Shown here in pieces: positions 35,131-47,968 of a DNA stretch of 64,000 nt (its first letter is position 1; the number at the start of each line of letters is the position of its first letter). Under the pieces are notes generated by a model that had not been told where the DNA came from, made no database searches, and worked only from the letters and a program-made list of their open reading frames with translations. Origin of the DNA: Krasilnikovozyma curviuscula (taxonomy: Eukaryota > Basidiomycota > Tremellomycetes > Cystofilobasidiales > Mrakiaceae); assembly GCA_014825775.1 (NCBI GenBank), contig MVAQ01000031.1, positions 1-64,000 on the forward strand, in the 5' to 3' direction. Position numbers and translations under genes: made by a program.

Positions 35131-35623
35131 TTTGTCGGAGAACTATAAGGAGATTGGAATTTGGGCACTAATTCAAGACTTGAGCTAGAATTGTGTTGGA
35201 CGGGAGGGAAGGAGCGGTGAGGGTGGTGTTCAGTTTCGTTTGAATACCCCAACTGACAACTTGGTAAACGTTAAATGATCAGAAGAGAAGCAGGACACAA
35301 ATACCAGGACTTTGAGATGTCGGAGTGATTGTCAAGGGAAGCATTGGAAGCGGCCAACGGCGCTGTGGGTGCGTCGTCGCAAAGGCTGAAACTGCTCATC
35401 CTTATATTTCTACTTTGGCTGTTTTAAATGCTTAGAATTTCCATAAGATTTATAGAGGATATTATCTGTGATGATTGTGGATTCTCCAGCGATTTTTGTA
35501 CATTTAATAGATTTCTGCTTTCCTGGTTGCTCTTTGAGGCTGAGCTTCTTGAAAAGTACCCTGCAACCCCCCTCCCACCCCTTCTCCTTATTTTATTTAT
35601 CTAGCTGCAGGTAGATTGAAACT
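35131..35623. promoter_or_regulatory. Divergent region, SERINC / OLA1
   Basis: 493 bp between divergent housekeeping genes. Pyrimidine-rich tract just before the OLA1 start. No other element recognised. Confidence 0.4.
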
Positions 35624-37747
35624 ATGCCTCCCAAGAAAGCCGCTGCCCCACCAAAAAAGTCCACCTTGGGTCGACCAGGGAACAAGTGAGTCCCTCGAGC
35701 CTCTTATATTGTATTCGACCGATTCTTCCTTTACTACGTGGTCGATTTTCATAATTGATCATGAATGGAAAGAGGCCTGATCGCTAGAATGGATCTCTGC
35801 CTGCTCAAATAATTTTTTAGGCGGATGAAGCAGATTCTGACGTCTTGTGCACTTTTTTTCTTTGCCCGGTGAAACAGCTTGAAAGTCGGTATCGTCGGTA
35901 TGTTAACACATAAAAGGTAGCTTCGGGTATTTTGGATAAGAAGCTGACATTTTAATTGCTGCTGGTTCGCTCTGTGTAGGTCTTCCAAACGTTGGTAAAT
36001 CGTCGTTCTTCAACGTTCTTTCTCAAACCGATTTGGGTAAAGCTGCCAACTTCCCATACGCTACCATCGACCCAGAAGAAGGTCAGAATATACTTTTTAA
36101 CATTTTAAAGCTGAATCAGGGTGAGGGCGCTAACTATCGTCGACTTTGCGCTCTACAATACAGCTCGTATCCCAGTCCCAGATGCTCGTTTCGATTGGCT
36201 TGCCAACTCTTACAAGCCAAAGACTACCATTCCAGCTTTCTTGACCTGTATCGATATTGCTGGTCTTACCGCCGGTGCATCTACTGGTGCTGGTTTGGGT
36301 AACAACTTCTTGTCCCATGTCAGATCTGTTGATGGTCAGTAATATTCAGTCTTCTATCGACATTAGCCTCTCATACTAACTAAGTTTGTTCCACCAATAT
36401 CTCTCTCTGTCTAGCTATCTTCCAAGTTGTCAGAGCTTTCGATGATGCTGAAGTCATCCACGTCGAAGGTGATGTTGACCCACTCAGAGACATGGCCATC
36501 ATTCAAACAGAGTTGAGACTCAAGGATATTGACTGGGTTGAGAAAACATTGATTGTGAAGCAGAAGGCTGCTAGAGGTGCTGGTGGAACTGCTCTCCAGG
36601 ATAAGGCCAAGAAGGAAGAAGCTGCTACTGTTGAGAAGGTCTTGAAGTTCTTGACTGACGAGAAGAAGGACGTTAGAAAGGGTGATTGGACTGCTAAAGA
36701 AGTATGCATCAAGAAGACCTTCTTAACAACTCTGGGAGCGATTTGGCTCACGCTGACAGTGGTTGTTTCCAGGTCGATATCATCAACGAACTTCAACTTC
36801 TCACCGCCAAGCCAGTTACTTACCTCGTGAATCTCTCCGAGAGAGACTATGTCAGAAAGAAGAACAAGTGGCTTCCAAAGATCCACGCCTGGATCGCTGA
36901 AAACAACCCAGGAGACTTGTTGATTCCATTCTCTGTTGCTCTCGAAGAGCGATTGGTCAACATGTCTTTCGAGGAACAGACTGAAGAATTGAAGACCTTG
37001 GGTCTTGAACCATCAAAGGCGCGTGGTACCACCCCTGGCTTGGGCAAAATCACCACTGCTGGTTACGCCAGTTTAGATTTGATCCGATGTAAGTCCTCAA
37101 GCTGATTAAGGCATCTCACCCGTAAATTCTCCCAAATGCTAATACCCTTTTGGGATCTATGTCCAGACTTCACTTGTGGTCCTCAGGAAGTTCGTGCTTG
37201 GACGATCCGACAGGGATGCAAAGCTCCTCAAGCTGCTGGTGTCATTCACAGTGATTTCGAAAACAAGTTCGGTAAGGAATACCCTCAATATGTCTGCCTT
37301 CAGCTCAGCGAAGTGATCCTCAACTTACACTCTGTCTATTTGTTGTTCGCCCCCTACTTTCACTTCTCGTGGCTGCTCTCGTTTTCTTGGTTGGCACCTG
37401 CAGTCTGCGGTGAAATATTCACTTACGATGATTTGGTAGAGTACGGAACTGAAAGTGCTGTCAAAGCTGCTGGTAAGGTCAGACAACAGGGAAAGACCTA
37501 CGAGATGGTCGATGGTGACATGTGAGCAGACGTCCACATTTCATTTCTTACTGTCTTGGTCTTGTGAGCTGACGCCAAGGCCACTTTTATTTCTCACTCT
37601 ATACAGATGTTACTGGCAATCTGGAAGGGTAAGTTCACTACAAATTTTCCTTTCTTGTCTCCTCAGAGGCCGTGGCCTGTACTCGTTAGTCTCGATATAG
37701 CCCGCTAATGACCCTCTGTTTCTTTCTCCTTTTTCATTCCACAGTAA
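35624..37747 (+). CDS. OLA1: Obg-like ATPase OLA1/YchF
   Basis: Translation-factor GTPase-family ATPase, cytosolic and highly conserved. Starts [21 protein letters not shown], then [20 protein letters not shown] (G1), [30 protein letters not shown] (G3), [17 protein letters not shown], a helical-hairpin insert, [10 protein letters not shown] (NLSE in place of NKxD, the known OLA1 feature), FSVALEERL, and a C-terminal TGS domain ([72 protein letters not shown]). Nine exons, about 394 aa. Exon 2 (35878-35897) is only 20 nt and the P-loop is split by the next intron. The stop codon is formed right after the last splice. Confidence 0.93.
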
Positions 37748-38505
37748 ATGTGTACAAACTGGCCTCTGTCATACGTCTGAATCGCTTTACTATAGAACGA
37801 ACTCTTTTTTTTATCATACATTGGTCTCAAAGCAAGGGATTTTTGCGAGTAACGAATTGTGGGATAAAACGCCCTGTAAAACCCACTGACTCCTGACTGA
37901 GTGAATGTAGCTCGACAAAACCATCTCATCTTCACCCAACTTCTTAGCTAGCACGCAGGGGTGATTAAAGTTCGAGGAAGCAACCCATTCAAATGTGCTC
38001 GTCGGGAACACGTCGAGCCTCATTCCCTCCTCACCAGCCGGGGCACAACGCGGCAATGCACACCTTCGCCTGCACACTCGACCCAGCTGTCGAGCAACGG
38101 AGCATGTGGGAGCCATGCTCTGATCCGGAGGTGGCTTTGTGGAGATGGAGACGCGCTCGCGAACGCGCATCATGTCGTGTCTCACTCTATGTCACAGGGG
38201 TTACGTGCAGAGGCGTTCGAGGTGTCTGGCGAATGGCGACGCAGTCACAACCAACAGAATTCTCTGCCCTTGTTTCCAAGAATAGTCAAATCAGATCCTT
38301 AATGAAATCGATGGGTGTCCCCTATGATCTTTGTTTGCTGTAATTTCTTCGTCTCCCGTTATCCTTCATCCCCATCTCCCTCCTCCTACTTCCTCTAGAT
38401 TTTGTTCAGCTGGTGTCTGCTCTATCGACGGTCTCCCGCTGTCCTCACTGCACTGACTTCGATCACACTAGTCTTCACTCCCAAGAACCTGTCTCCAAGG
38501 TTACG
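37748..38505. other. Intergenic region, OLA1 / hydrolase 1
   Basis: 758 bp with several overlapping open frames on both strands but no family similarity or consistent splicing. Holds the OLA1 3' UTR and the hydrolase promoter, with a pyrimidine-rich stretch at about 38340-38400. Confidence 0.35.
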
Positions 38506-40091
38506 ATGCCTTCCGTTAAGATCTCCCAAGGCCTCAAGAATCTCAACGTCAACTAGTGCGTCCATATCTTAAATCACTCGATATCGTTTTGTATCTCTCT
38601 GATTTTGTGATGTTTCCGTCCGATCATCTCTCGCAGCACCGTTTCGACGCCAACCAACGCTCACGCCTCTGAGATCGACCCCAAACTCCCCATCGTCATC
38701 CTGATTCATCCCGTCTACACTTCAGCATGTTTCTATCATGTATGTTCTACTCGTCCATGCCTCTTTTTTCCGAGGTATTCAAAATCGTGGCGCTGACCCC
38801 CTTTTTTTTTGATCTTCAAACAGCCCCAGTTTGCCGACGCCCGAATTCGTCGTTTCAACCTGATAGCCTATGATCTGCGAGTGAGTTTCCTCACACACTC
38901 TTCAAAAGGCCTTTCTATTCAATGCGCTGACCGTTTTCTATTTTGATCAAGGGGCATGGTGGAACTTCCGGTATGGCAAGCATCTTTCGCATTGGCTTGT
39001 GTTTTTGTCGCTGATCTTCCCTTCCACTCCAATTATCTGAAATAGGACCTGTTGGCAAATCCTTTGATCGTGAGGATGGAGCAAAAGACTTGGTATGGTC
39101 AAGAAGGTTTCTTTTCATTACGGGGCTTTGGGCTAATTTTTTCTAATCCTATTCCAGGCCCAGTTCTTGGACAAGCTGAAAATCAAAGTCCCAGTCTTCG
39201 TCCTTGGTGTATCTATGGGAAGTGTCATCGGAACTCAGTTTGCAGTTTCATACCCGAATCGTTGCTGCGGTCTCATGGCCATCTCACCACTCCCAACTCC
39301 AGATCTTGAAGAAGCCCTAGCTGGAAGAGAAGAGGTCTATAACTTGTGGACTGAGGGATGGAATGGAAAAAAACCGAATATGGAGGTGTTGGGAGAAGCT
39401 TTCAGAGGCGCTTTGGAGTTAGCTTTCAATGGAAGCATGCAGGGTCACAACAAGACCCTCTTGGCTGTCTGCGGTGCAGCCGACATCAGTGCCTTCACTC
39501 CAGGTGCGTACTCGTTCCCACTTCCACACCCATGCTGTCCATCCCGCATATTCTGATTAAAGACCTGTTCCCCATTCCAGGGCAAGGCCATAAAGACATG
39601 AGAGCTCTGACGGTGGACTTCTTTGGTGCCAACGCAAAACCTTGGACCGCAGCCGAAGTGAAAGCTTTGGCTCGTATTCCGTGTCTGTTGATGCATTTCT
39701 CTGGTGGGCTCGTCTCGTAGTCTTCGCAAACATTTTCTTGGCGCTGATTCGTCGCGTTGGACACTTCACAGGAGACATCGCTTATCCTTTGGAGACTGCA
39801 GAAACAGTTGAGGAGCATTGGTCTAACAACGCTGTCCAAGTTGGCTTGATCAAAATTAACGGAGGTACGTATCATTCCATCTCTTTGTGTCCTATCGTAA
39901 CGCTCACTAACTCGCTTTTTGTAGGGTGTCACTTCGGTACTTTCACTCTGCCTCAACTCACGAACCGTTACATTGAGCAGTTCATCTCCAACAACTCGGG
40001 GAAGGAGGCGGCGTCGTGTCCTCGTCCAGTTCAAGTGACTTCCCCTTGGGATGACGTCTTCAAATCTCCAGCCGACAGTGATGAAGAATGA
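38506..40091 (+). CDS. Alpha/beta hydrolase, copy 1
   Basis: About 315 aa in eight or so exons, starting MPSVKISQGLKNLN. Core strand and oxyanion region PIVILIHPVYTSACFYH, RRFNLIAYDLRGHGGTSG, nucleophile elbow GVSMGSVIGTQ (Ser), LMAISPLPTPDLEEAL, a cap region, and the catalytic His in GGCHFGTFTL. The Asp is probably in GDIAYPLETAE. The C-terminus is an acidic tail (SPADSDEE). Resembles peroxidase/esterase or enol-lactonase-type hydrolases, but nothing in the sequence fixes the substrate. Followed directly by a second copy on the same strand, so it is a tandem duplication. Confidence 0.83.
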
Positions 40092-40477
40092 GACGTGGTT
40101 AATGGATGGTGTTGTTGTCATTTGATGCTTCTGGGGTCTATGTTTTTACGCTTCCTCTTTTTGTTTTGAGCATGTAACTTTCTTTAACGACCAATAATCC
40201 CCCGGCCTTGTAGGGGAACCGATAGAATTCATTAATTGAGGTGAAATCGTTAAGAAGTTTACCGGGGGAGTTTGGAGTGACTCAGCTTGCTCTGACTCCT
40301 GTTCGGTTTCGCTACAGCCACAGAGCACCTATTGTTTCTCACCCCTGTCAATGCTTCTCCAACCCTCTGAGAACGAAGACTTCCCATTTGATTGTCAAAC
40401 TACTGTTTCTTTTGTCTCGTCCTATCATTTCTCCCCGGCATAGGGCTTTCACCATGTTGTCAAATGGCATCTTTTAA

Positions 40478-41752
40478 GCTCTATCGACACCCACCGCTCC
40501 TTCTTCACCCCTGTTCTCAGATCCTTCTCTCCCAATAGTCGTTTTCATTCTCCCCATATATATGAACAAGACCTTTTTTCACGTCAGTCCTTTCTCCTCC
40601 CGTTCCCAACGGTCATAGACACACAGATGCTCTTCCGAATAATATAGCCTCAACTCACAGACCCCCAAATTAGGCGTTTTAACATCCTTACCTCCGATCA
40701 TGTTAACCATGGCTTCACGACCCTCAACAGCGAAACCTTCACGCGAGACGAGGCCGCGCAAGCTCTAATCGACCTGCTCGACCGCTTGGGAATAGCTGGC
40801 AAGGTGTTTATTGTTGGTGTCAGTCTGGGCAGCTCAGTCAGATTGCAGTTCTCGGTGAGATATTCGGAGCGGTGTGAGGGTGTGGTAATGATCAGTCCTC
40901 TGCCTTGTCCTGAAGTGAGTGGTATGACACTTCTCTCGTCCTATACTGTGCTGATGTTCAATGCTGGGGTCAGCCTGAAGAGGTCCTGAAAGGACGGCAG
41001 GAGACTATGAATCTTGGAAGGAAGGTTGGGATTCCGAGGGAAATCCTAATCATGACGTACTCAGTGATGCGGTTCGAGGAACACTTGAGCTTGGTGAGTT
41101 TGTTTACGTCGCGCGAGCATTTTTTATTCTCGAAATCGCTGACGCTCGTCTTTCTTTCAGGCTTCAATTCTCAATCCACACCTGAGACCAGAAGGTAAGG
41201 GGTTTTCTGCTTCGCTGATTTGATCTGGAAATCAATACTGACCTAGCCTTTTAGTCTGGTCGCGTCGTTGATACCGACTGCCGTTGCGAGATGGGGACCA
41301 GCTCACTTCAAGTACCTTCAATCCATGAGCGTAGACTTCTTTGCCAATGCACAACCTTGGTCAGAGCTGGAGAAGATCAAATGCCCAGTGCTGCTAATTC
41401 ATGGTCTCAAGGATATCGCGTACCCGGTGAAGCAGTCAGAGCAGTTGTTGAAAAAGCTGAGAAGCGCTGGTGTCAAAGCTAAATTGAACACGATCCCAGG
41501 AGCTTGTCATTTCGGATCTTTCACTTGGGCTAACGAGTAAGTGTTGTTACTTTTGCTTTTACCTCTTTTCACCTGACACTTTGTCCTCATTGCGCTAGCG
41601 TCAATCTACTCATCTCTGACTTTGTACTGAACACCATCGGATGTCCAAAAGAAGATCTTCCACTTTCCGTCAACTACTTCTCACCATTTGCTGATGTGTT
41701 TGAGATCGAAGGCGAGGACAGATTGAGAAGCAATGTCCAAGAGACATTTTGA
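40478..41752 (+). CDS. Alpha/beta hydrolase, copy 2 (diverged tandem paralogue, first exon not located)
   Basis: Clear paralogue of the preceding hydrolase: LSTPTAPSSPLFSDPSLPIV aligns with VSTPTNAHASEIDPKLPIV, and IRRFNIL with IRRFNLI. Kept: nucleophile elbow GVSLGSSVRLQFSVRYSERCEGVVMISPLPCPE, acid HGLKDIAYPVKQSEQL, and His in GACHFGSFTWAN. C-terminus NTIGCPKEDLPLSVNYFSPFADVF is unlike copy 1. The RGHGGTS segment has become VNHGFTT. Six or seven exons. The exon starting at 40478 lacks an ATG; a short first exon should lie upstream between about 40300 and 40460 but could not be chosen. Triad intact, so probably a working gene, not a pseudogene. Confidence 0.72.
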
Positions 41753-41808
41753 CCTCTATCTTGCTCCCTAATTTATTCAATAAATCCTAGCTGTTATAAG
41801 ACTATGGG

Positions 41809-44800
41809 ATGTCATTCATCTCATCCCATCAGCGCAGGTACTGTCACGGCGTACGTGCGTGCGCCGTCGTCGAGCAGATAGGACTGCGATCTTGGCCGCG
41901 TGCTGCCGTCCGGCGCTCAACACCACTCTCGAGAAATCTCTATCCAAACCCGCAACCCTCTTCACCAGCCATTATACAACTTATGGGAAGAACCAGACAT
42001 GCTCATACACACCAGACCTTGAATCCCAACTTCAGCGAGGTCTCTCCCTCAGAGAAAGAGACCTCCTTGAGGATCCCACAAGACCTAGCTGGCTCAGCAA
42101 CACCAGAGCAAGACCAGTACGAAAAGAAGGAAAAAGAAAGCTCTATCACTGTCAAGATTGTATCTGCTCTTGCCCTGTTCCCACTCCTCTACTTTATCTA
42201 CACTGGCGTCACTCGACCCCTCAGCCAGTCGATTGGTAAAGGTCTCGTCCATATCATCAAGCCAGATCAAACTAGGATTACCACCACCACCGCTTCCGAT
42301 GGTCTTCACTACCTATCAAAGAGGGTGGACAAGCACTCTGGGGAATACGTAGCGTTTATCGTCTTGATTCCGGTCCTCGTCATTCTGTAGGTTTCTCCAT
42401 CCTTCTCTTGCCTGATCGACGTGTCTCCCTACGCTGACTCGTTCTCCTCTTCTTGTAATCCACTATAGATCTGGCATATTTGCTGGTAAGCATCCTTCAT
42501 AGCGCTGAATGACAGAAATAGAATGAAAATGCTGAGTTTTGCTTGGCTTTCTGCTTACAGGTCTCACCCTCGGGTATAGCCTTATGACATATCGATCCGC
42601 TGATCACTCAAACGTCTGACCATGTTCCTATCGTTTTTCTAGTTATATGTCTCTTGACATGACCCAGCTTACCATCTTGGCTTCTAGCGGAACACCGAAG
42701 CAAAAGGAGCTGGCGCTCAAGATCATTCCCGTCAGAAAGAACGGCCATTTGCTGCTCACCACCCTGCTGCTAGTGAACATGATTGTAAACGAGACTCTTC
42801 CTATTATCTCTGATCCGGTACTCGGAGGAGGTGTCGAAGCTGTCGTCGTGTCGACCGTACTCATTATCATTTTCTCTGAAATAATACCGTGAGTTTGTTG
42901 ACACTTTGAGTCCATTGTCTTTTCTAGTAGTTGATATGGTATTCTTGTCCGTCTGTTTCATCTTCTAGCCAAAGGTAAACTAGTGCGCCAGGTCTTAGGA
43001 ACTATGCCATCGACTAACTTCATTTCGAACAATCTTCCTAGTATCTGTTCGCGATACGGTCTCGTCATCGGTGCTAAAGCAGCATTTATGACTCAATGTC
43101 TCATCTATGTCATGTACCCCATTGGTGAGAACGTCTCATTCGAGCCCTTTCTACCAAGATGCTCACTCTTATTCGATATTCAAAATAGGTCGACCAGTTG
43201 CATGGATACTCGAGAAACTCCTTGGCAACCACAATGGTATCATTTACCGAAAGAACGAACTTAGAGAGCTACTAAACTTGCATCGTACCGGTGGACACGC
43301 CGGTGGTGACTTGCTCAACGACACGATCGGTATCGCCCAGGGCGCTTTGGATCTACAGGACAAGGTGAGCTTTTTTTCCCTTAGAGTCTGACCTTTGGAT
43401 TCTGTTGATTATATATTCAATTGCTTGATTTCTTTTTCTAGGTCGTTCGAGACGCAATGACCCCAATCTCGGAGGTCTTCATGCTCGAGGACACCACCAA
43501 GCTCGACTACGAAGTCCTCTCATCCGTCGTCCAGAGCGGCCATTCACGTATTCCCGTCTACAAAGTCATTGATGCGCCTGATCTCGAAAGACCGGGTAAG
43601 ACGAGGAAGATCAAGCGTATTCTGGGTATCATTCTTGTGAAGTCATTTGTGCTGCTCGACCCGGAAGGTGCGACGGGCTTTACCGATCTTTATTAGTAGC
43701 TGTTTTCCTTGACTGACTTTAGCATGGGTTTCGGTGCTGCCAGACGCTACTCCAATCATGTCGGTTCCGTTTAACATGCATTTCCCATCGGTGCCTCAAG
43801 ACGAACCTCTGTTGAACATGTTGAACGCATTCCAAGAAGGTAGGCTAGAGTGATCACTTCAAATAATATCTATACTAATATTGATCTCCTTCCAGGTCGC
43901 TCCCATCTCGCAGTTGTCTCTCGTCGAACCCGTCGCGTCGTCCTGCCCATCGCTGGGGACGATGATGAGTCCATCATCAACGCCGCCGCTCTCGGCCTCA
44001 AGGATCGTATCTGGAAGAGTCTCCATTTACACGACTCGTCCAGTGACGATGAAGATGTCGAGTTGGGCAATGTATCGTCCTCGAAGGATAATGAAGATAA
44101 GAAGAAGAGAAAACAGCAGAAGAAAAATCGATTGGAAGATGAACGTAAAGAGCAGTTGAAGCAGGGTCAGAGCGTTCCTGCTGATGCTATTATGAGTCCC
44201 ACCCGTGTCGAAGAGGTTAGTTCAACTTCGACTCTCGCTCTGGACGTTCTGAAACTGAACTTGTTTATTGTCTTGTCATAGTTTATCAGTGACGTCGAAG
44301 GCGAATCTATTGGTATCATTACCATCGAAGATGTGCTGGAGGAACTCATCGGAGAAGAGATTGCTGATGAATGTAAGTAGTTCCATCATATAGCTTTCAG
44401 GTGATGATTCTGACCGTCTTGCGCGTTCTTCTTCAAGATGATCAACACGACAAAGAAGGCCACGCTACTGCTGCTTTTATTCCTCAAGAAGCTATCGAAG
44501 CCATTAGTAAAGCTCAACAAGATCGAGCCATGTCAGCGTTGTCAGAAAAAGCAGACGACGACGAGAACCACAAAGAGAAGCCCCAAATCACTGCCCTCGC
44601 CGAACCTATTCCCAAGAGAACTGTCACCGCGTCGTTCGCCAGTCTTCAGTCCAAGCTCGGCGGGATCGCCATTCGTCGTACTTCCTCTGCTCCAGGAAGG
44701 AAGAGAACTGCGCTCCCACTGGAAGAAGGCCTCGTCACCAACGCGACGCCTCCAGCCTCAACCACTCCCATCGCAACCCATACGAGTCTTCCACCGGCTG

Positions 44801-45287
44801 ATGCTGACGAGTCCAACGCCGCATTGACTCTCATCGATGAATCTTCTGATAACGGCAAAACCATATCACAAGCGACTGATGTCGGTGAGGATGAAGCGAA
44901 GATGAAGGGGTCGCCGGCCGTTGACGGTCAAATTGCTCTTCCTCCCAGCGCTGAGCCTGTGGTTGATAATACTCCTGGCATCAACACGCCTCGTGTTGCT
45001 GCAGGATTACCGCTTTCTACTCCTCACCCGGCTTTGCTAGCCGAGGCGTTAGAAAGAGGTCGAAAGAGAGCCCCGGGCGCTTTGCTTGCAACTGGCCTTG
45101 CTCAGGCTCGTTCTCAAAGCATCCCAGTCTCCGGTGTTTCGACTCCTGTTCCAACTGGTATTGGATTTTCTGGAACTGCTAGCAAGAAGAAACTCCCATT
45201 CAAGGTGAGTTTGCTACGCGTTGAGTCTGTGATTGCTTCTCACTCTTGTCTCCCTTCTCGCAGTCAACTCCTGGAACGCTCGGTTAA
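41809..45287 (+). CDS. MAM3: CNNM/Mam3-type membrane protein (DUF21 plus CBS pair)
   Basis: Cyclin-M/ancient-conserved-domain protein, linked to Mg2+/metal homeostasis at the vacuole or plasma membrane. The N-terminus is a Ser/Arg-rich leader, then VKIVSALALFPLLYFIYTG (TM), YVAFIVLIPVLVILSGIFAGLTLGYMSLDMTQL (DUF21 start), VNMIVNETLPIISD, VVVSTVLIIIFSEIIPQSICSRYGL, and YPIGRPVAWILEKLLG. The CBS pair follows (VVRDAMTPISEVFML...SGHSRIPVY; FISDVEGESIGIITIEDVLEELIGEEIADE), separated by an insertion of about 100 aa rich in Asp/Lys. The long C-terminal tail is Ser/Pro-rich and low complexity and ends FKSTPGTLG. Ten or so exons. The start at 41809 is the first in-frame ATG; a later Met before RTRHAHTH is an alternative. 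Confidence 0.9.
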
Positions 45288-45612
45288 CCCAACCAGATTC
45301 TGCCGTTCTTCCAAAGACTCCGCTGTTTCCACAATTATGCAGATGATCTTTCTCTGTGAAGATTCATTGTTTCGTTTTCCTTTTATCAACAAGAAACGCC
45401 TGGAACAACCTTCTGTTGCTTATATAAACATTTTCTTCTCTTGCCATTGAATTCCATACTGTAGCATATACTCAACTTGGATACTTTGATCCTCATGTTT
45501 AGAATCGCATTGCAAAACAAACGCGCTTTGACCCTGCTGGTTTTTAAAGTTCTGTGTGCGAGCCGCTGCTGTCTTCCTTTCGACCAGCATTCAGCCCCAC
45601 AAAACTCTCGTC

Positions 45613-47642
45613 ATGTCCACAGTTCCAGCGTCCTCAACAGGGGGTACCATCGGCATTGCCAACCTGCCTAACCAGAAGCACAAGATTGTTGCTAAGAAAG
45701 GAGCGGTGAGTATTCTGCCAGCGCCATCTCGCGTGGTTTCCTTCTCGTTGCTCTTTTGGAAAGACTGATAGTTTCCTCTGATGACTATATAGCACTTCAC
45801 TCTGATGGTTGTTGGTGAGTACAGCAGGCTTCCCTCGTTACCCACTGGCAGAAAACTCCGTCTTGCTCGAAGGTAAAACGAAGCCGTGGCTAGGATGGCA
45901 GGCCCATGGCCAAGAGAATGGAAAGGTGCCAACCTCAACACCCACTGGATACACTCCAGAGATATACGTCAGCCACATACTTGCTGTAGGATGGGACGAG
46001 TAACGCTGGAGCAGACGAGAAGCAGGAGCTCGAAGGCGTGGCTGGACCTCCAGATGGAATTACCCCTGCCTCCTCTTCGCCAGAGTTTTCGGTGTCAGCT
46101 CTACCAAGGACGTCTTTCACTAACCTCGTTGATTACATCTCTCAGGCGAATCTGGTCTCGGAAAGACTACCCTCATCAACACTCTCTTCTCGACAGAACT
46201 TTCAGCCCCCAAAAATCATCGCGCTCGTTTCGCCAAACAGCTCGATAAGACTACTGAAATCGACATCATCAAGGCCGAGTTGGAAGAAAAGAGCTTCAAG
46301 GTCAAGCTTACCGTGATAGATACTCCTGGATTCGGCGACTACGTGAACAACAGGGACAGGTACGTGCACGCACAGCTCCACCATGGATATTAGTTAGCGT
46401 CTACTGACGGAAGGAATCGATTGGTTGCATTTGTAGCTGGGGGCCTATTGTTGAGTTTGTTGATGATCAACACGAAACTTATATGCGTCAGGAACAGCAG
46501 CCAGAGAGAAGTGACAAGGTGGATCTTCGGGTGCACGCTTGTCTCTACTTCGTTCGTCCTACGGGTCACACGTACGTGTCATCCTATCTTCCTTTTCCAA
46601 ACAATGTTCTTCATACTGATAATTACCTGATTTACTTAGCCTCAAGCCACTTGATATTGAAATTATGAAACGACTTGGAACCAGGGTGAACTTGATTCCA
46701 GTTGTGGCTAAAGCTGATACCCTGACTCCTGAGGACCTTGTTGGATTCAAGCAGAGGGTGAGCAGCTATTGTATCTATCTCCTTGATTAAATGCGGAAGC
46801 TAACGGGCATTTTCCAACAAAAGGTTCGTGAAGTAATCGCCGCCCAAGGAATCAAGATCTACACTCCACCAATCGAGGACGACGATCCTGCCTCTGCTGA
46901 ACACGCAAAAACTTTGATGGTGAGTTGCTGTATCAACTCTTTTCGAAAAATAAAGGGACGAACCTTCTGTACGGCTCAAACTGATGAGCTTATCGGTGTG
47001 ATGCTCTTTACAGGCCGCAATGCCATTCTCTATCATTGGATCGACTCAGGATGTTTCCACCGCGGACGGAAGAACCGTTAAGGGAAGACAGTATCTGTGG
47101 GGGGTCGCTGAAGGTATGGATTTTTGGTGACTCTATTTGATCTTTCCGAAGCTGACCAATTCTTCGTCTTAACCGAATGTTTTCTGCCAGTCGACAATGA
47201 GGACCACTGCGACTTCCGTAAACTCAGATCCCTCCTCATCAGAACCCATATGCTCGACCTCATCTCCACCACCGAGGAAACTCACTACGAAAATTACCGT
47301 CAAGCTCAGATGGAAACCCGTAAATTCGGTGAAGCTAAAGTCAAGAAGCTGGACAATCCTAAGTTCAAGGAGGAGGAAGAGACTCTCCGAAAGAGATTTA
47401 CCGAACAAGTGAAGATGGAGGAGGCTAGGTTCAGACAGTGGGAGCAGCATGTGAGTTATGGTCTTGCCCAACCTCAACAGGTCAGATTCTGACCTTGCTT
47501 TGCTCTTCACTGTAGCTTATTGCCGAGCGTGACCGTCTCAACAAAGATCTCGAATCTGCGCACTCGTCGATTAAAGCTCTTGAGGCTGAATTGGACAACC
47601 TTAGTCTCTACGCTAGACAAGCCGGATCCCAAAGACGGTAGA
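45613..47642 (+). CDS. CDC12: Septin CDC12
   Basis: Septin filament subunit at the bud neck and septum. [20 protein letters not shown] is the Cdc12-type polybasic start, then [15 protein letters not shown] (P-loop), [58 protein letters not shown] (AKAD), [37 protein letters not shown], and a C-terminal coiled coil ([27 protein letters not shown]...[17 protein letters not shown]). Nine exons, about 400 aa. The second intron (about 45815-46143, 329 nt) is several times longer than its neighbours and splits the P-loop Gly. The Cdc12 assignment rests on the conserved leader and the YMRQEQQP motif. Confidence 0.93.
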
Positions 47643-47968
47643 CCCGTCCCTCCCTAATGATTCTCTTTCTTGATGATACCTTTTCTATTCCTTCTTTACC
47701 TGGGCTCTCGCTAGTTTTTTATTTTTTGCGTAAATCGCCAAAGCATGCCAGCCTTCGCTAGCTACATTGAGGTCTTTCCGATATCAGATTCTATCTGTGC
47801 TGCGCTTTCCTGCACATCTTTCGGTTACTGTTCGTCACAAAAAAGAAAACCATCATTGTTTCTAGCCATCTACGCTTCTTACATAGCGACTGACAGGTCC
47901 GATCCGAGACTGAGAGTATTGCGAAGAAAGGCAGAAAAATTTGAAACAAATTAGTCAAATCTCAAGTC

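Noticed and set aside
41809..42388. First exon of the CNNM gene as a mitochondrial targeting leader
   Set aside because: Arg-rich start is suggestive, but family members are vacuolar or plasma-membrane proteins and an alternative later Met exists.
45886..46248. 120-codon frame overlapping the CDC12 intron
   Set aside because: Runs through an intron and into the P-loop exon in the wrong frame; no family similarity.
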